Shown one piece after another: positions 1-9,115 of a DNA stretch of 64,000 nt. The position numbers and the translations under genes were made by a program. Under the pieces are notes generated by a model. That model did not search any database, was not told the origin of the DNA, and saw only the letters and a program-made list of their open reading frames with translations. The stretch's first letter is position 1. Each line of letters opens with the position of its first letter. This stretch comes from Sipunculus nudus (lineage: Eukaryota; Annelida; Sipuncula; Golfingiida; Sipunculidae). The stretch covers positions 784,356-848,355 of the forward strand of contig JAPPUL010000084.1 in assembly GCA_026874595.1 (NCBI GenBank). Reading direction: 5' to 3'.

Positions 1-994
1 CAAGTACTAATACCCCTGAACTTAAATTGAAATGTTGCGATAAATCCTTATCTAGGTCTCTTATCGAAACCCCTATATATCCCCTTACTACTTTCCCGCT
101 TTTAATTAATGTCTGACTTATTCTACGTGCTATGTTTACAGGTATTGCAAACCCTATACCAACTGAACCCAATCCCCCATTACTTGTATATATTGCCGTG
201 TTTATTCCTATTACTTTCCCTTCTATGTTTACAAGTGGACCTCCACTATTTCCTTGATTTATCGAGGCGTCTGTTTGGATGAAATTCTTGAATATTGCAT
301 TGCGATCTGTTCCTAGAGACCTTCTGCCTTTTGCACTTACTACGCCTATTGTGAAACTTCCTATAAGACCAAACGGATTGCCTACTGCCATAGCAAAATC
401 TCCTACCTCTATTTCTACCTCCTCATTTAATGACAAATACGGTAAGCTCCCTCGCCTATAGTCTAAAAGTTTTAATACTGTTAAATCACTTGGCAGATCC
501 CTACCCACAACCTCACCTCTATACTCATTATCGCCTACCACAACCACTATCTTTAACGCATCTCCTACAACATGCGCATTCGTTATAACATGCCCATCCT
601 CATTTATTACAAAACCAGACCCCAGCGTCTTCGCTCCTTCATCTTGTCCATCTTCTCCCCTCTTTGGCGGTATTAGTGGATTATTTTCAAAAAACTTGAA
701 AAAATCATAACCAAAAAATCCTCCCCCTCTCCCTCCTGAAACAGCTTGCACCGTCTCTATCTTTACCACTGAAGGCAGTATCTTATCTGCTATCTCTCGA
801 AGACGCAATTGAAACTCACTCCCCGCCTTCTTTGCTTCCTCATCACTTCTTATCTCTTCTGGTATTTCTCCTCTAAAGGTCTTTCCTAAACCATCAGCAA
901 CTCCATCCCCTCCCTCACCACCATTACACAAACCCACGCAAGAACTTAATGTTGTATTTAATACTAAAAATATTAACAAATACCTCTTATACAA
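1..994 (-). CDS. htrA: HtrA/DegP-type periplasmic serine protease, C-terminus beyond window
   Basis: Trypsin-like protease that degrades or refolds damaged envelope proteins. Reading the minus strand from a TTG at 994 with GAGGG just upstream gives about 331 codons running off the left edge. The N-terminus is a short hydrophobic segment ending in LSSC, a possible lipobox, so the enzyme may be membrane-anchored. The triad is visible: His in VITNAHVVG, Asp in LPSDLTVLKL and Ser in INQGNSGGPL. A PDZ domain starts at about residue 305 (GYIGVSIRD). The only upstream ATG (1008-1010) hits a stop after three codons, which supports the TTG start. Seen: triad and signal. Inferred: quality-control role. 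The number of PDZ domains cannot be read here. Confidence 0.93.
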   Translation of the reverse strand, partial: MYKRYLLIFLVLNTTLSSCVGLCNGGEGGDGVADGLGKTFRGEIPEEIRSDEEAKKAGSEFQLRLREIADKILPSVVKIETVQAVSGGRGGGFFGYDFFKFFENNPLIPPKRGEDGQDEGAKTLGSGFVINEDGHVITNAHVVGDALKIVVVVGDNEYRGEVVGRDLPSDLTVLKLLDYRRGSLPYLSLNEEVEIEVGDFAMAVGNPFGLIGSFTIGVVSAKGRRSLGTDRNAIFKNFIQTDASINQGNSGGPLVNIEGKVIGINTAIYTSNGGLGSVGIGFAIPVNIARRISQTLIKSGKVVRGYIGVSIRDLDKDLSQHFNLSSGVLVL

Positions 995-1172
995 CTCTTT
1001 ATTCCCTCATATCTTTTTATACAAAAGCCTTTTTATACAAAAAAGCTTTTGTTTTACACTATTTTCCCTGCCCTTCAACTTAGTTTATATCTGATGCATT
1101 TCCCCTGTGCTATTCCTTAAAATATAGCCAAAAAACTTCTCCACAACCTCAAATACTCCACCCCCCACCATT

Positions 1173-1952
1173 CTAGACTTGTTTTCCTCTGCTTATTTTC
1201 GCATACGCATTGTGATTGTGTATGCTTTCTATATTTTCACTCTCAACTTCAAACCATATTATTTCTTTCTCATCCGTTAACGCTCCTGTTACATCTCTTA
1301 CTATGTCTTCTACAAACTTTGGATTCAGATAAGCCTTCTCTGTCATGTATTTTTCATCAGCTCGCTTAACTAACGAATATATCTCACAAGATCCCACTCC
1401 CTCTATAAGCTCTATTAGCTGGTCAAACCATATTGCTCCTGAAGATATTACATCAACACTAACTTCACTCCTTTGATTATGTGCCCCAAATTCACTAACT
1501 TCTTTTGAACACGGGCATAGACTTGTTACTGGAACTGTTACTCCAAGCACTATCTTTGCTCCATTATCTCCTGCAAGTAGCCCTTTTACTCGGCATTTGT
1601 AATCCATAAGTCCCTTTGCTCCACTTACAGGTGCCTCCTTATTTATAAAATAAGGAAAACTCATCTCTATATGTGCATCCTCTGAACCCAAATGTTCTCG
1701 CATATAATAAAGCATTTCTTTTATATTGGCTATACTAAACCCATGCTGATACTTATTTAATACCTCTACAAATCTACTCATATGTGTCCCCTTTTCTTTC
1801 CCTTTAAGCGACACATACATATTTATATCTGCTACTGTACTTTGTTCCACGTTATCTACACTTAACAGCTTTATAGGATATTTTATCCCCTTTACCCCTA
1901 CCTTGTTTATTCTTATACTTCGCTTATCTATTTGACTTTGTACATCCGTCAT
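1173..1952 (-). CDS. folE2: GTP cyclohydrolase FolE2 (type IB)
   Basis: Converts GTP to 7,8-dihydroneopterin triphosphate, the first step of folate or queuosine-type pterin synthesis. It belongs to the metal-flexible FolE2 family, which is distinct from FolE1. The 259 residues match the usual family length. The diagnostic block SLCPCSKEVSEFGAHNQRS, with the metal-binding cysteine, lies near residues 145-165, and an early conserved Glu/His-rich region (EDAHIEMSFPYF) sits near residue 95. It is in the same orientation as htrA and the TusA-type gene, but the spacers (178 and 498 bp) are long, so it is probably transcribed on its own. Nothing looks broken. Confidence 0.95.
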   Translation of the reverse strand: MTDVQSQIDKRSIRINKVGVKGIKYPIKLLSVDNVEQSTVADINMYVSLKGKEKGTHMSRFVEVLNKYQHGFSIANIKEMLYYMREHLGSEDAHIEMSFPYFINKEAPVSGAKGLMDYKCRVKGLLAGDNGAKIVLGVTVPVTSLCPCSKEVSEFGAHNQRSEVSVDVISSGAIWFDQLIELIEGVGSCEIYSLVKRADEKYMTEKAYLNPKFVEDIVRDVTGALTDEKEIIWFEVESENIESIHNHNAYAKISRGKQV

Positions 1953-2450
1953 CTATTTCTCCTAAGATTTTACTTTTTTAATTAAATATTTTCCTATATT
2001 CTAAAAACCCTTCTAAATCACCCGCCTTTTTATCTTAACACCTTCAGTCCCTATTACATCTTAATGTTCTAATATATAGGCCTTTATTATAACATCTATA
2101 CCTCTTAGTTCGTCTTATACTATATTCATAAAGAGCATAATCTTTTAGCATTAAAAAATATATTCCTAAATCCAGTCTCGTAAAAGTGTTTACTCAAAAA
2201 ATAAAAACTATTTTCACATACTTTTAGTAAGTAAATAAATTATAACCATATCCTAAAACATCCTAAAATTCTTTTTATTTTTGATTTTCTTTTTACGTAG
2301 ATACCTTTGGTAAGACTCTTAAAAGCCCAGCTAAAGCCGAACTTTGCTTTAATTTACTTTATCCTACTTACTACACTAACTTATATTTTGCTTTAAGTTC
2401 TATCATTCTAACACTTTTATCATTCTAACACTTTTATTAGCACATTACTT
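1953..2450. other. Intergenic, AT-rich, no gene seen
   Basis: No coding potential or tRNA is visible. A 17-bp unit (atcattctaacactttt) is present twice in tandem at 2402-2435. A small inverted repeat TAAAGC/GCTTTA near 2335-2355, read on the minus strand just downstream of the TusA-type gene, could be a weak terminator, but its T-run is poor. The folE2 promoter must lie in the left part of this stretch. Confidence 0.5.
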
Positions 2451-2696
2451 TTATTTATGCTTTATTAGGAAACGAAAGACTTCCTTTCCATCTTCCACCG
2501 CTTTGCTCTCATCCTCCAACGTATGACCTGTTTGCTTTGTCCATCCTTTGAAATCTGCTGCCGAACCAGGATCCGTTGCAAATACTTCAAGTAATTGCCC
2601 TGATTTTAATGTATCTATTAATTTTTTTGCCTTTATTATAGGCATAGGACAATTTAACCCTCTTGCATCTAATGTTTGATCTGGCGTACTAGACAT
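2451..2696 (-). CDS. tusA: TusA/SirA-family sulfur carrier
   Basis: Small (81 aa) TusA-fold protein. The signature CPMP motif, with the sulfur-accepting cysteine, is at about residues 16-19 in LDARGLNCPMPIIKAKK. The rest follows the family pattern (VFATDPGSAADFKGWTKQTGH, then a hydrophobic last strand RFLI). Known members relay persulfide sulfur for tRNA thiolation, molybdenum cofactor assembly or dissimilatory sulfur metabolism. The gene stands alone, with no tus, yee or dsr genes next to it, so its partner is unknown. The sulfite-releasing pathway elsewhere in the window makes a role in sulfur dissimilation conceivable, but that is inference. Confidence 0.88.
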   Translation of the reverse strand: MSSTPDQTLDARGLNCPMPIIKAKKLIDTLKSGQLLEVFATDPGSAADFKGWTKQTGHTLEDESKAVEDGKEVFRFLIKHK

Positions 2697-2949
2697 AGTT
2701 TTTTTTTTACTCCTTACATTATTAATGCTTTATTAATGCTTTTTATATGCACCCTAAATACAAACTAAACTATTATTAATAATACTCGCTTTAACAAAAT
2801 ATAACTATTTATACTTAAATTACAACATTATATTACCTTAATTTTAATTGCCTTAAACTTAAGTTGTTAGATTATTTGCTTATCTTATATTGTTTTAAAT
2901 AAAATACACTCTAAACTTCATATCCATAGAAATTCATATTAAGAATATT

Positions 2950-3408
2950 TCATTTATTTTGCTCGGCTGGCAATGCTATGTTGGTTACTCGGGTTCCAAA
3001 ATTCTCATCTATTACAACTACCTCTCCATGGGCTATCAAGCGATCGTTTACTAAAAGATCAACCGGCTCATTCGCTGGTTTTGCCAATTCTATTATCGAA
3101 CCCTCCCCCAGTGCAAGTACATCTTTCACATGGATATTAGTCCGTCCAAGCTCAACTGTAACTTGCACATATATATCCAATAGCAAACTTGAATTATGTT
3201 TTTGACTAGCATCCATATTCCTTACATCTACTTCGTTGGGCAGCAAGTCCTTAATCCTATCAAGCTCTATCTCGCCAACATCTGCCCCCTCCCTATCTTT
3301 CCTCTCTTTACCCTCCCCCTTCAAGTATTGCTTTGTATCATCATATATTATCTCTGCTCCATCTAAAAGCGCATCTAATTCCTTTTGTGATAATTTTGAA
3401 TCGCTCAT
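2950..3408 (-). CDS. fliN: Flagellar motor switch protein FliN
   Basis: C-ring component that sets flagellar rotation with FliG and FliM. The N-terminus [14 protein letters not shown] (residues 4-17) resembles the CheY-binding segment of FliM/FliN/FliY proteins. A charged linker follows. The C-terminal SpoA/FliN domain, from about residue 75 ([34 protein letters not shown], then [27 protein letters not shown]), is complete. The 152 aa fit a FliN with an N-terminal extension. The start is supported by AGAGGG, which lies inside a 13-bp unit (taatagttccctc on the plus strand, 3412-3437) present twice in tandem, so the SD site itself is duplicated. No other flagellar gene is in the window. Confidence 0.92.
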   Translation of the reverse strand: MSDSKLSQKELDALLDGAEIIYDDTKQYLKGEGKERKDREGADVGEIELDRIKDLLPNEVDVRNMDASQKHNSSLLLDIYVQVTVELGRTNIHVKDVLALGEGSIIELAKPANEPVDLLVNDRLIAHGEVVVIDENFGTRVTNIALPAEQNK

Positions 3409-4103
3409 TTATAATAGTTCCCTCTAATAGTTCCCTCTAAATAGTTTTCCCATAGTTTCCCCTACTTCCTAGTTTTATATCTTAAACTCTCAAAAAAACT
3501 GTCAAATTACTTGCTACTATTAACCCTTCACACAAAGCATATAACCTCTATATGCACCTAGCTTTTACTAAACGACATTTAACTTTAATAAATCAAGCAT
3601 TTTTATTTTTATTTATCTCAAATATCTAAAGCATTTTCTATTATAGAGTCTACACCTGCTCCTCTCCCTCCTCTCCCCCTTCTCTCCCCCTCCTCTCCCC
3701 CTGCCAACCACATTTACACATCTATAGCATTATAATCATTTCTAAATAATCATTCTCAAATATAACTATTTTTTATCTTAAAACCCTAATATCTTATATC
3801 TTAACTAACACCTTCTACTAAAGCTTAATATCTTTTGTCTTTTTAACGCATTTTTATTTTTTTAACGCATTTTTATTTTTCATTTCTAACTCACTATACT
3901 CAAGGGCTAAACCTATTTAATACTTTTTATACAAAACCTTTTTATACAAAAAATACTAAAGATTTACCTTTGATTGTTAGATGTCTTGTGTAGATAGTTA
4001 GGCCTTTTTTATTTTGCCTTCTATCACTATATTAAAGAAATGGATTTGGAAATACTATAATATTATAGTTATACATTTATAGGAGATTAAAATTAGTTTT
4101 ATT
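3409..4103. other. Intergenic between divergent fliN and the 4104 gene, with short repeats
   Basis: No gene is seen. It holds a pyrimidine-rich tract at about 3658-3705 (runs of ctcctctcccc) and two micro-duplications: a 19-bp unit around ttttttaacgcattt at 3840-3880, and ctttttatacaaaa twice at 3926-3957. The second resembles a duplicated element at 1013-1045. AGGAGA at 4081 is the likely ribosome site of the downstream gene. Promoters for both divergent genes should be here, but no clear -35/-10 pair stood out. Confidence 0.5.
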
Positions 4104-5498
4104 ATGTTAGCTTTAAGAAATTCTAAGAAATACTTTTTATTACCTAGCTTTACTTTGATTTCCTTATTCGCTTTATTAGATTCATCTTATCCTGATACAA
4201 CCATAAGCACATCAAATGACTTTAATACAATTTATCTATCCCAAGAAAAAGACTTAGAAACAGAAAATCATAGCCAGTTCTTTAATAATGGCCCTTTTTC
4301 AGGCACTATCTCCAACCAAAATAATATCACTACTGAGAAAGAAAAACCTAAAACAGAATCAAAAGCTAAAGAAGCTAAAAAAAGATTCCCTCATCCCCTG
4401 TCTCTATCTGAGGACGATATCAAATTACGTAAGGTTGTTGTTGATAACCAAGTTTTTTATGATTTAATTATTAGAAAAAAACCTTCAATAAATTCTGTTT
4501 TGCTTACCAACTATTACTGGGAAACAAGACTCAGAGCTAGAACACAGGAGTATGGCCTTCGCTCTATTAGACCTATTAGTATTGCAAGAAATGAAAAACG
4601 TCTTTATAAAAATACTTTAATCGGTTATAAGCAACAATTATATTTTATCGTTGACTCATCACCTGAGAAAGATCCTGACTTTGACAAAGCTTTTAGATTA
4701 CGTATCCCATCTTATGTAATATACGGATACAAGAAAACTAAAGAAATTTATGGTATAATTAAAATTCAAAGCGGGGTTAAGATTAATATTAGAACCTTTT
4801 CAAGAAAATTTACAAGCTATAAAGGCGCTTTCTACGACAACCCTATTGGCCTTATCCTTGAACCAAGAAAAAATTATCCAAGCAATATCTCTTTAACTAA
4901 AATAAATGAGACTTTAGATGAAAGCTATTTAAGCACAAACGTTATGTATTCAAGTGATAGAACTTTCTTTAAATCTTTCCTTATTCGTTCTAATAGCGAT
5001 AATGACTTCTATCCTATAAGTTTTGCCGCTAAGAAAGGTGATAAAAAGGCTCTTTTAATCGAAGCTTTTTATGAAGGGAAATCTAACAAAACTGTTTTTG
5101 CTACTATTTACTTTAAACGCATATTTAAAGATGTTACATACGAAATTGTTGCTTCTGATGTTTATAATAATAGATCTAATAATTCTATAACTGTTACTGT
5201 GCCAAAATATGGTGAGGCTAAAACTCCTATTAGTCCACCGCCTCCACCGCCTCCTCTAGATAAGAAAACAACCAGTAGTAACGTAACCCAAGATAAAACA
5301 GTAATAGAAATGCCAACAAGCAATTCCCAAAATAACATAACACAATCTTCTCAAGAACAGTCGTTTCCAAAAAATATAACACCGTCTAAAGAAACTCCAT
5401 CAGACATTACATCCGATTATATAGAAGCACAACCAACTAAAATAATTGAGGATAATGATTTAGACGAACAGGACTTTTGGCAATCTATTGCTAAATAA
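4104..5498 (+). CDS. Secreted hypothetical protein with Pro-rich linker
   Basis: I do not recognise a named family. The first 30 residues look like a signal peptide (basic RNSKKY, then a hydrophobic run to about residue 27). Residues 30-90 are polar and Ser/Thr-rich. From about residue 95 a single folded, beta-rich domain runs to about 375, starting IKLRKVVVDNQVFYDL and containing KPSINSVLLTNYYWETR, GLRSIRPI and NIRTFSRKF. A stretch of seven prolines near residue 380 leads into a low-complexity acidic tail. The domain reminds me of uncharacterised secreted spirochaete proteins, but that is memory, not a search. It sits alone upstream of dapL. AGGAGA lies about 17 nt before the ATG, a little far. 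Confidence 0.7.
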   Translation: MLALRNSKKYFLLPSFTLISLFALLDSSYPDTTISTSNDFNTIYLSQEKDLETENHSQFFNNGPFSGTISNQNNITTEKEKPKTESKAKEAKKRFPHPLSLSEDDIKLRKVVVDNQVFYDLIIRKKPSINSVLLTNYYWETRLRARTQEYGLRSIRPISIARNEKRLYKNTLIGYKQQLYFIVDSSPEKDPDFDKAFRLRIPSYVIYGYKKTKEIYGIIKIQSGVKINIRTFSRKFTSYKGAFYDNPIGLILEPRKNYPSNISLTKINETLDESYLSTNVMYSSDRTFFKSFLIRSNSDNDFYPISFAAKKGDKKALLIEAFYEGKSNKTVFATIYFKRIFKDVTYEIVASDVYNNRSNNSITVTVPKYGEAKTPISPPPPPPPLDKKTTSSNVTQDKTVIEMPTSNSQNNITQSSQEQSFPKNITPSKETPSDITSDYIEAQPTKIIEDNDLDEQDFWQSIAK

Positions 5499-5737
5499 CT
5501 TATAGGTCTTTTAATTTAATACCTCTTTCTTGTATATCTTTTTGCAACGCCTTTTTTTTAAAACTATCTTAACAAAAACAAAATTAAAGCCTTGTATTTT
5601 AAAAAAAAGTAGTTACCTTTAGTCCTACTTTAACTTTTACTATCCATACCCATAAGTAAAATAGTATAATTTGATAATTTGATAATTTGATAATTTATAA
5701 AACCTATATAAAACTCTAAGACAAAAGGACAATTTTA

Positions 5738-6964
5738 ATGGAAAGCTATATTCAAAACATCTTTGCACAGCGTATTGGCGGCAAGGAATTTGGCAAGGAT
5801 AAGACTTTATATAAATTCCAAAAAATAAAACTTGCAAAAGAACTTGCTAAAAAGACAAATCCAGATAAAGAGATACTTGATTTTGGTGTTGGCGAGCCCG
5901 ATGCTATTTCCCCAGCGGTTATAAGAAAGGCGCTATCGCTTGAGGTTAACGATATCGCCAATAGAGGGTATGCGGATAATGGTATAGAGGAATTTAAGGA
6001 AGCTGCAAGAGATTATATGCAAAATGTTTTTGGGGTTTCGTTAAACGCAAGTACTCAAATAAATCATACAATAGGTTCAAAACCAGGTCTTGCAATGTTC
6101 CCAAACGTATTCATAAATCCTAAAGATATAACAATAATGACAGTACCAGGTTATCCTGTGCTTGGAACAAATACTAAATGGCTTAATGGAGAAGTTTATA
6201 ATGCACCATTAAAAAAAGAAAATAACTTCCTGCCAGACCTAAACCTAATACCAGATTCAGTTTCAAGTAAGGCTAAAATACTTGTATTAAACTATCCAAA
6301 TAACCCAACCGGTGCAAATGCAACTTTTGAGTTTTATAAAGAAGTTGTTGCTTATGCCAGAAAGTATAACATAGTGGTGGTACAGGATGCAGCCTACGCA
6401 GCCCTAACATATAAAAAAGGCCTATCTTTCTTATCAATACCGGGAGCGTTAGATGTTGGTGTTGAGTTTCATTCGCTATCTAAGTCTTACAATATGACAG
6501 GATATCGTATAGGTTTTGTATGCGGGAATGAGCTTATAGTAAAGGGCTTTGCCTATGTGAAAGACAATATAGACTCAGGACAGTTTATCCCGATACAAAA
6601 AGCAGCAATAGAGGGTTTAAAAGATCCAAAGCTAACAGAAGAAATTTATAAAAAATACAAAAGACGCTTAAATGCTTTAGTAAAAACGCTTAAGAAGAAA
6701 GGCTTTGATGCAAGTATGCCAGATGGTACATTTTATCTTTTTGTAGAGGCACCTAAGGGAATAAAAAGGTCAATAAGCTTTAAAAGCGGCGAGGACTTTT
6801 CGCAATGGCTAATAAAGGAAAAGCTAATATCAACCGTACCTTGGGACGACACAGGTAATTTCATACGTTTTTCTGCAACGTTTGCAGCAAGTGGTATAGA
6901 AGAGGAGGAGGCTGTATTAAAAGATTTTGAAAGACGGCTTGAAGATGTTGAGTTTATATTCTAA
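5738..6964 (+). CDS. dapL: LL-diaminopimelate aminotransferase
   Basis: PLP-dependent class I/II aminotransferase. It makes LL-diaminopimelate directly from tetrahydrodipicolinate and glutamate, short-cutting the succinylase route to lysine and peptidoglycan precursors. The 408 aa match DapL. Visible features: the substrate-side N-terminus (DFGVGEPDAISP, residues 48-59), NYPNNPTGA (about 188-196), the Asp/Tyr cofactor-binding region VVVQDAAYAAL, and the Schiff-base lysine in SLSKSYNMTGYRIGF near residue 248. Start ATG follows AAAGGACA with good spacing. An 8-bp unit (aatttgat) repeated three times at 5667-5694 lies just upstream, next to a TATAAT at 5665-5670. DapL rather than AspC is favoured by length and the EFHSLSKSYNMTG block. 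Followed closely by argG. Confidence 0.88.
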   Translation: MESYIQNIFAQRIGGKEFGKDKTLYKFQKIKLAKELAKKTNPDKEILDFGVGEPDAISPAVIRKALSLEVNDIANRGYADNGIEEFKEAARDYMQNVFGVSLNASTQINHTIGSKPGLAMFPNVFINPKDITIMTVPGYPVLGTNTKWLNGEVYNAPLKKENNFLPDLNLIPDSVSSKAKILVLNYPNNPTGANATFEFYKEVVAYARKYNIVVVQDAAYAALTYKKGLSFLSIPGALDVGVEFHSLSKSYNMTGYRIGFVCGNELIVKGFAYVKDNIDSGQFIPIQKAAIEGLKDPKLTEEIYKKYKRRLNALVKTLKKKGFDASMPDGTFYLFVEAPKGIKRSISFKSGEDFSQWLIKEKLISTVPWDDTGNFIRFSATFAASGIEEEEAVLKDFERRLEDVEFIF

Positions 6965-7018
6965 CTTGTAAATGAGGTTGTGAAGAAAAACGAGGAGAAA
7001 CGAGGAGAGATAAAGCAG

Positions 7019-8251
7019 ATGCAAGGACATCATAAAGTAGCAATAAATAAGGTAGTGCTTGCGTATTCAGGAGGGCTTGACACATCAGTCATATTAAGAT
7101 GGCTTAAGGATACGTATGATTGCGAAGTTATAGCCTATGCAGCAGACATAGGTCAAGATGAGGAGCTTAAAGGACTTGAGGATAAGGCACAAAAGACGGG
7201 AGCCATAAAAACATATATAGAAGATTTGAGGAAGGAATTTGTAGAGGATTACATATTCCGTGCGATAAAAGCAAACGCAATATACGAAGGGAAATACCTG
7301 CTTGGAACTTCACTAGCGCGTCCTTTAATAGCAAAGCGGCAGATAGAGATAGCACATAAGGAGGGGGCAGATGGAGTATCTCATGGAGCAACAGGCAAAG
7401 GTAATGACCAAGTTCGCTTTGAGCTTAGCTATAAGGCATTAGACCCAAGAATAAAGGTGATAGCGCCCTGGCGGGAATGGGACTTAGGATCACGAGAGGA
7501 ACTTATAGAGTATGCAAAAAAACACAATATAGAAGTTATTGCAAGCAAGAAAAAGCCTTATTCAACAGATAGAAACCTGATGCATATATCCTTTGAGGGT
7601 GGAGAATTAGAAGATCCTTATAACGAGCCAAAAGAGGATATGTATGTATTATCAAAAAGCCCTGAGGAGGCAAAAGATGAGCCGACCTATGTAGAAATAG
7701 ATTTTGAACATGGCATTCCGGTAGGCATAGACGGACAGAATCTATCATCAGTAAAGCTTATGGAGAAGGCAAATATGCTTGGAGGTGAGAATGGGATAGG
7801 ACGTATAGACATAGTGGAAAACAGGCTAATAGGCATGAAATCGCGAGGAGTATACGAGACGCCAGGTGGCACTTTACTTATAGAAGCACACAAAGCTCTT
7901 GAGGCTTTGACTCTTGAAAAGGAGTGTTTTCATTACAAAGAGATGTTGTCATTAAAATATGCAACGATGATCTATAACGGACTTTGGTTTCATCCGCTAA
8001 AGGAAGCATTAGATAGTTTCATAGACCAAACCCAAAAGAGTGTAACAGGCTCTGTACGCCTTAAATTATATAAGGGCAATTGCATGGTAGTAGGTAGGAA
8101 ATCACTTTATTCGTTATACAGTAAGGACTTATCAACATTTGAGAAAGATGATGTATATAATCAAAGTGATGCAACAGGCTTTATAAATATATTTTCAATC
8201 CCAACAATAGAATCCTCGAAACAGAAGAGTAAACTTAATAATATAGAGTGA
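7019..8251 (+). CDS. argG: Argininosuccinate synthase
   Basis: Joins citrulline and aspartate using ATP, the penultimate step of arginine synthesis. The N-terminal PP-loop AYSGGLDTSV is clear, followed by IAYAADIGQDEEL. Further family blocks are GTSLARPLIAKRQIEIA, HGATGKGNDQVRFE, APWREWDL, YSTDRNLMHISFEGG and the GRKSLYSLYSKDL region near the end. I chose ATG 7019 (410 aa, family length about 400) over the in-frame GTG at 6980. It is preceded by GAGGAGA, which is duplicated in tandem (cgaggagaaa then cgaggagaga), and the 13 extra residues would be unconserved. It starts about 55 bp after dapL on the same strand, so the two are probably co-transcribed. Confidence 0.95.
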   Translation: MQGHHKVAINKVVLAYSGGLDTSVILRWLKDTYDCEVIAYAADIGQDEELKGLEDKAQKTGAIKTYIEDLRKEFVEDYIFRAIKANAIYEGKYLLGTSLARPLIAKRQIEIAHKEGADGVSHGATGKGNDQVRFELSYKALDPRIKVIAPWREWDLGSREELIEYAKKHNIEVIASKKKPYSTDRNLMHISFEGGELEDPYNEPKEDMYVLSKSPEEAKDEPTYVEIDFEHGIPVGIDGQNLSSVKLMEKANMLGGENGIGRIDIVENRLIGMKSRGVYETPGGTLLIEAHKALEALTLEKECFHYKEMLSLKYATMIYNGLWFHPLKEALDSFIDQTQKSVTGSVRLKLYKGNCMVVGRKSLYSLYSKDLSTFEKDDVYNQSDATGFINIFSIPTIESSKQKSKLNNIE

Positions 8252-8332
8252 GTATGTACTAAAGTAGATTTTAGGATTATCTTGCTAAATAGGATTATTT
8301 TACTAAAGATTGCTAAAAAGGAGATTTCATAA

Positions 8333-9115
8333 TTGCATTTAGTTATAATAATTTGCCTAACCCTAATAATGACACTTGTCTACAGCACAAAAGCTGAGGG
8401 TGAGGTAGGGATTGGGATAAAAGAAAGTAAAGAAAGCCAGAAGCTTCTTCTAAGTCTTCGGAAAACATATAGGAAAAACTATCCAACTAATTTTATAGCA
8501 GATATAGATAGTAATAAGATACTAAAGAGCATAAAAAAGATTCCTAAACAAGCTTATTGCATTCAAGATGTTAAAAAGATAAAAGTTAAATATCTTTTCT
8601 TGCGTGATGAGGAGGAGACTGTTTTAGTTGAGAATGTTGAAAACCCTTATGTTAAACGCTTTCAAAAGTATTTTGAAGTTTATCGAGAGGCAAAATGGTT
8701 CTTGGATAATAATACTAATATAGAAGAATTAAAAAGCACATTACTATTTAAAATAGTCAAGGAAACTAAAACGCATTATACCGTAAAGACAAGAAAGAAG
8801 AAATTACACAAAGGCAATTATACCATTTTATATATATCCAAAAGGACTTATGATATTCAGAAGGTAATTCAGTACAAAGATTATGAGCTTATTGGCACTC
8901 TTTCTATTGGTTATATTAAAATAAGAAAATACAAACTCCCTAAAACCCTAAATTTTCATGCAGTAATTAAGGGAGAGGTTCGAGATTTTAATATAAACAT
9001 ATCTAACTATAAATTAAATATAAACATAAATGCTGATAGCCTGATTGAACTACAGGATGATTGCCCTTCCTTAAACAAATATTATACTCGTAAAACAGAT
9101 AAAAAAGCATCCTGA
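8333..9115 (+). CDS. Exported hypothetical protein, possibly LolA-like fold
   Basis: A 260-aa protein from a TTG start with AAGGAGA eight bases upstream. The first about 22 residues form a cleavable-looking signal (hydrophobic, ending YSTKAEG). The rest is lysine-rich and predicted beta-strand-heavy (KVKYLFLRDEEETVLVENV, HYTVKTRKKKLHKGNYTILYISK, YELIGTLSIGYIKI). Paired strands with the pattern of lipid-carrier proteins suggest an outer-membrane lipoprotein-sorting (LolA-type) fold, but no motif proves it. The 3' end overlaps the convergent lepA gene by 34 bp, with no room for a terminator between them. Function unknown. Confidence 0.6.
   Translation: MHLVIIICLTLIMTLVYSTKAEGEVGIGIKESKESQKLLLSLRKTYRKNYPTNFIADIDSNKILKSIKKIPKQAYCIQDVKKIKVKYLFLRDEEETVLVENVENPYVKRFQKYFEVYREAKWFLDNNTNIEELKSTLLFKIVKETKTHYTVKTRKKKLHKGNYTILYISKRTYDIQKVIQYKDYELIGTLSIGYIKIRKYKLPKTLNFHAVIKGEVRDFNINISNYKLNININADSLIELQDDCPSLNKYYTRKTDKKAS

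Noticed and set aside
2281-2360. tRNA-like sequence in the spacer before folE2
   Set aside because: No cloverleaf and no T-loop consensus; only a small inverted repeat.
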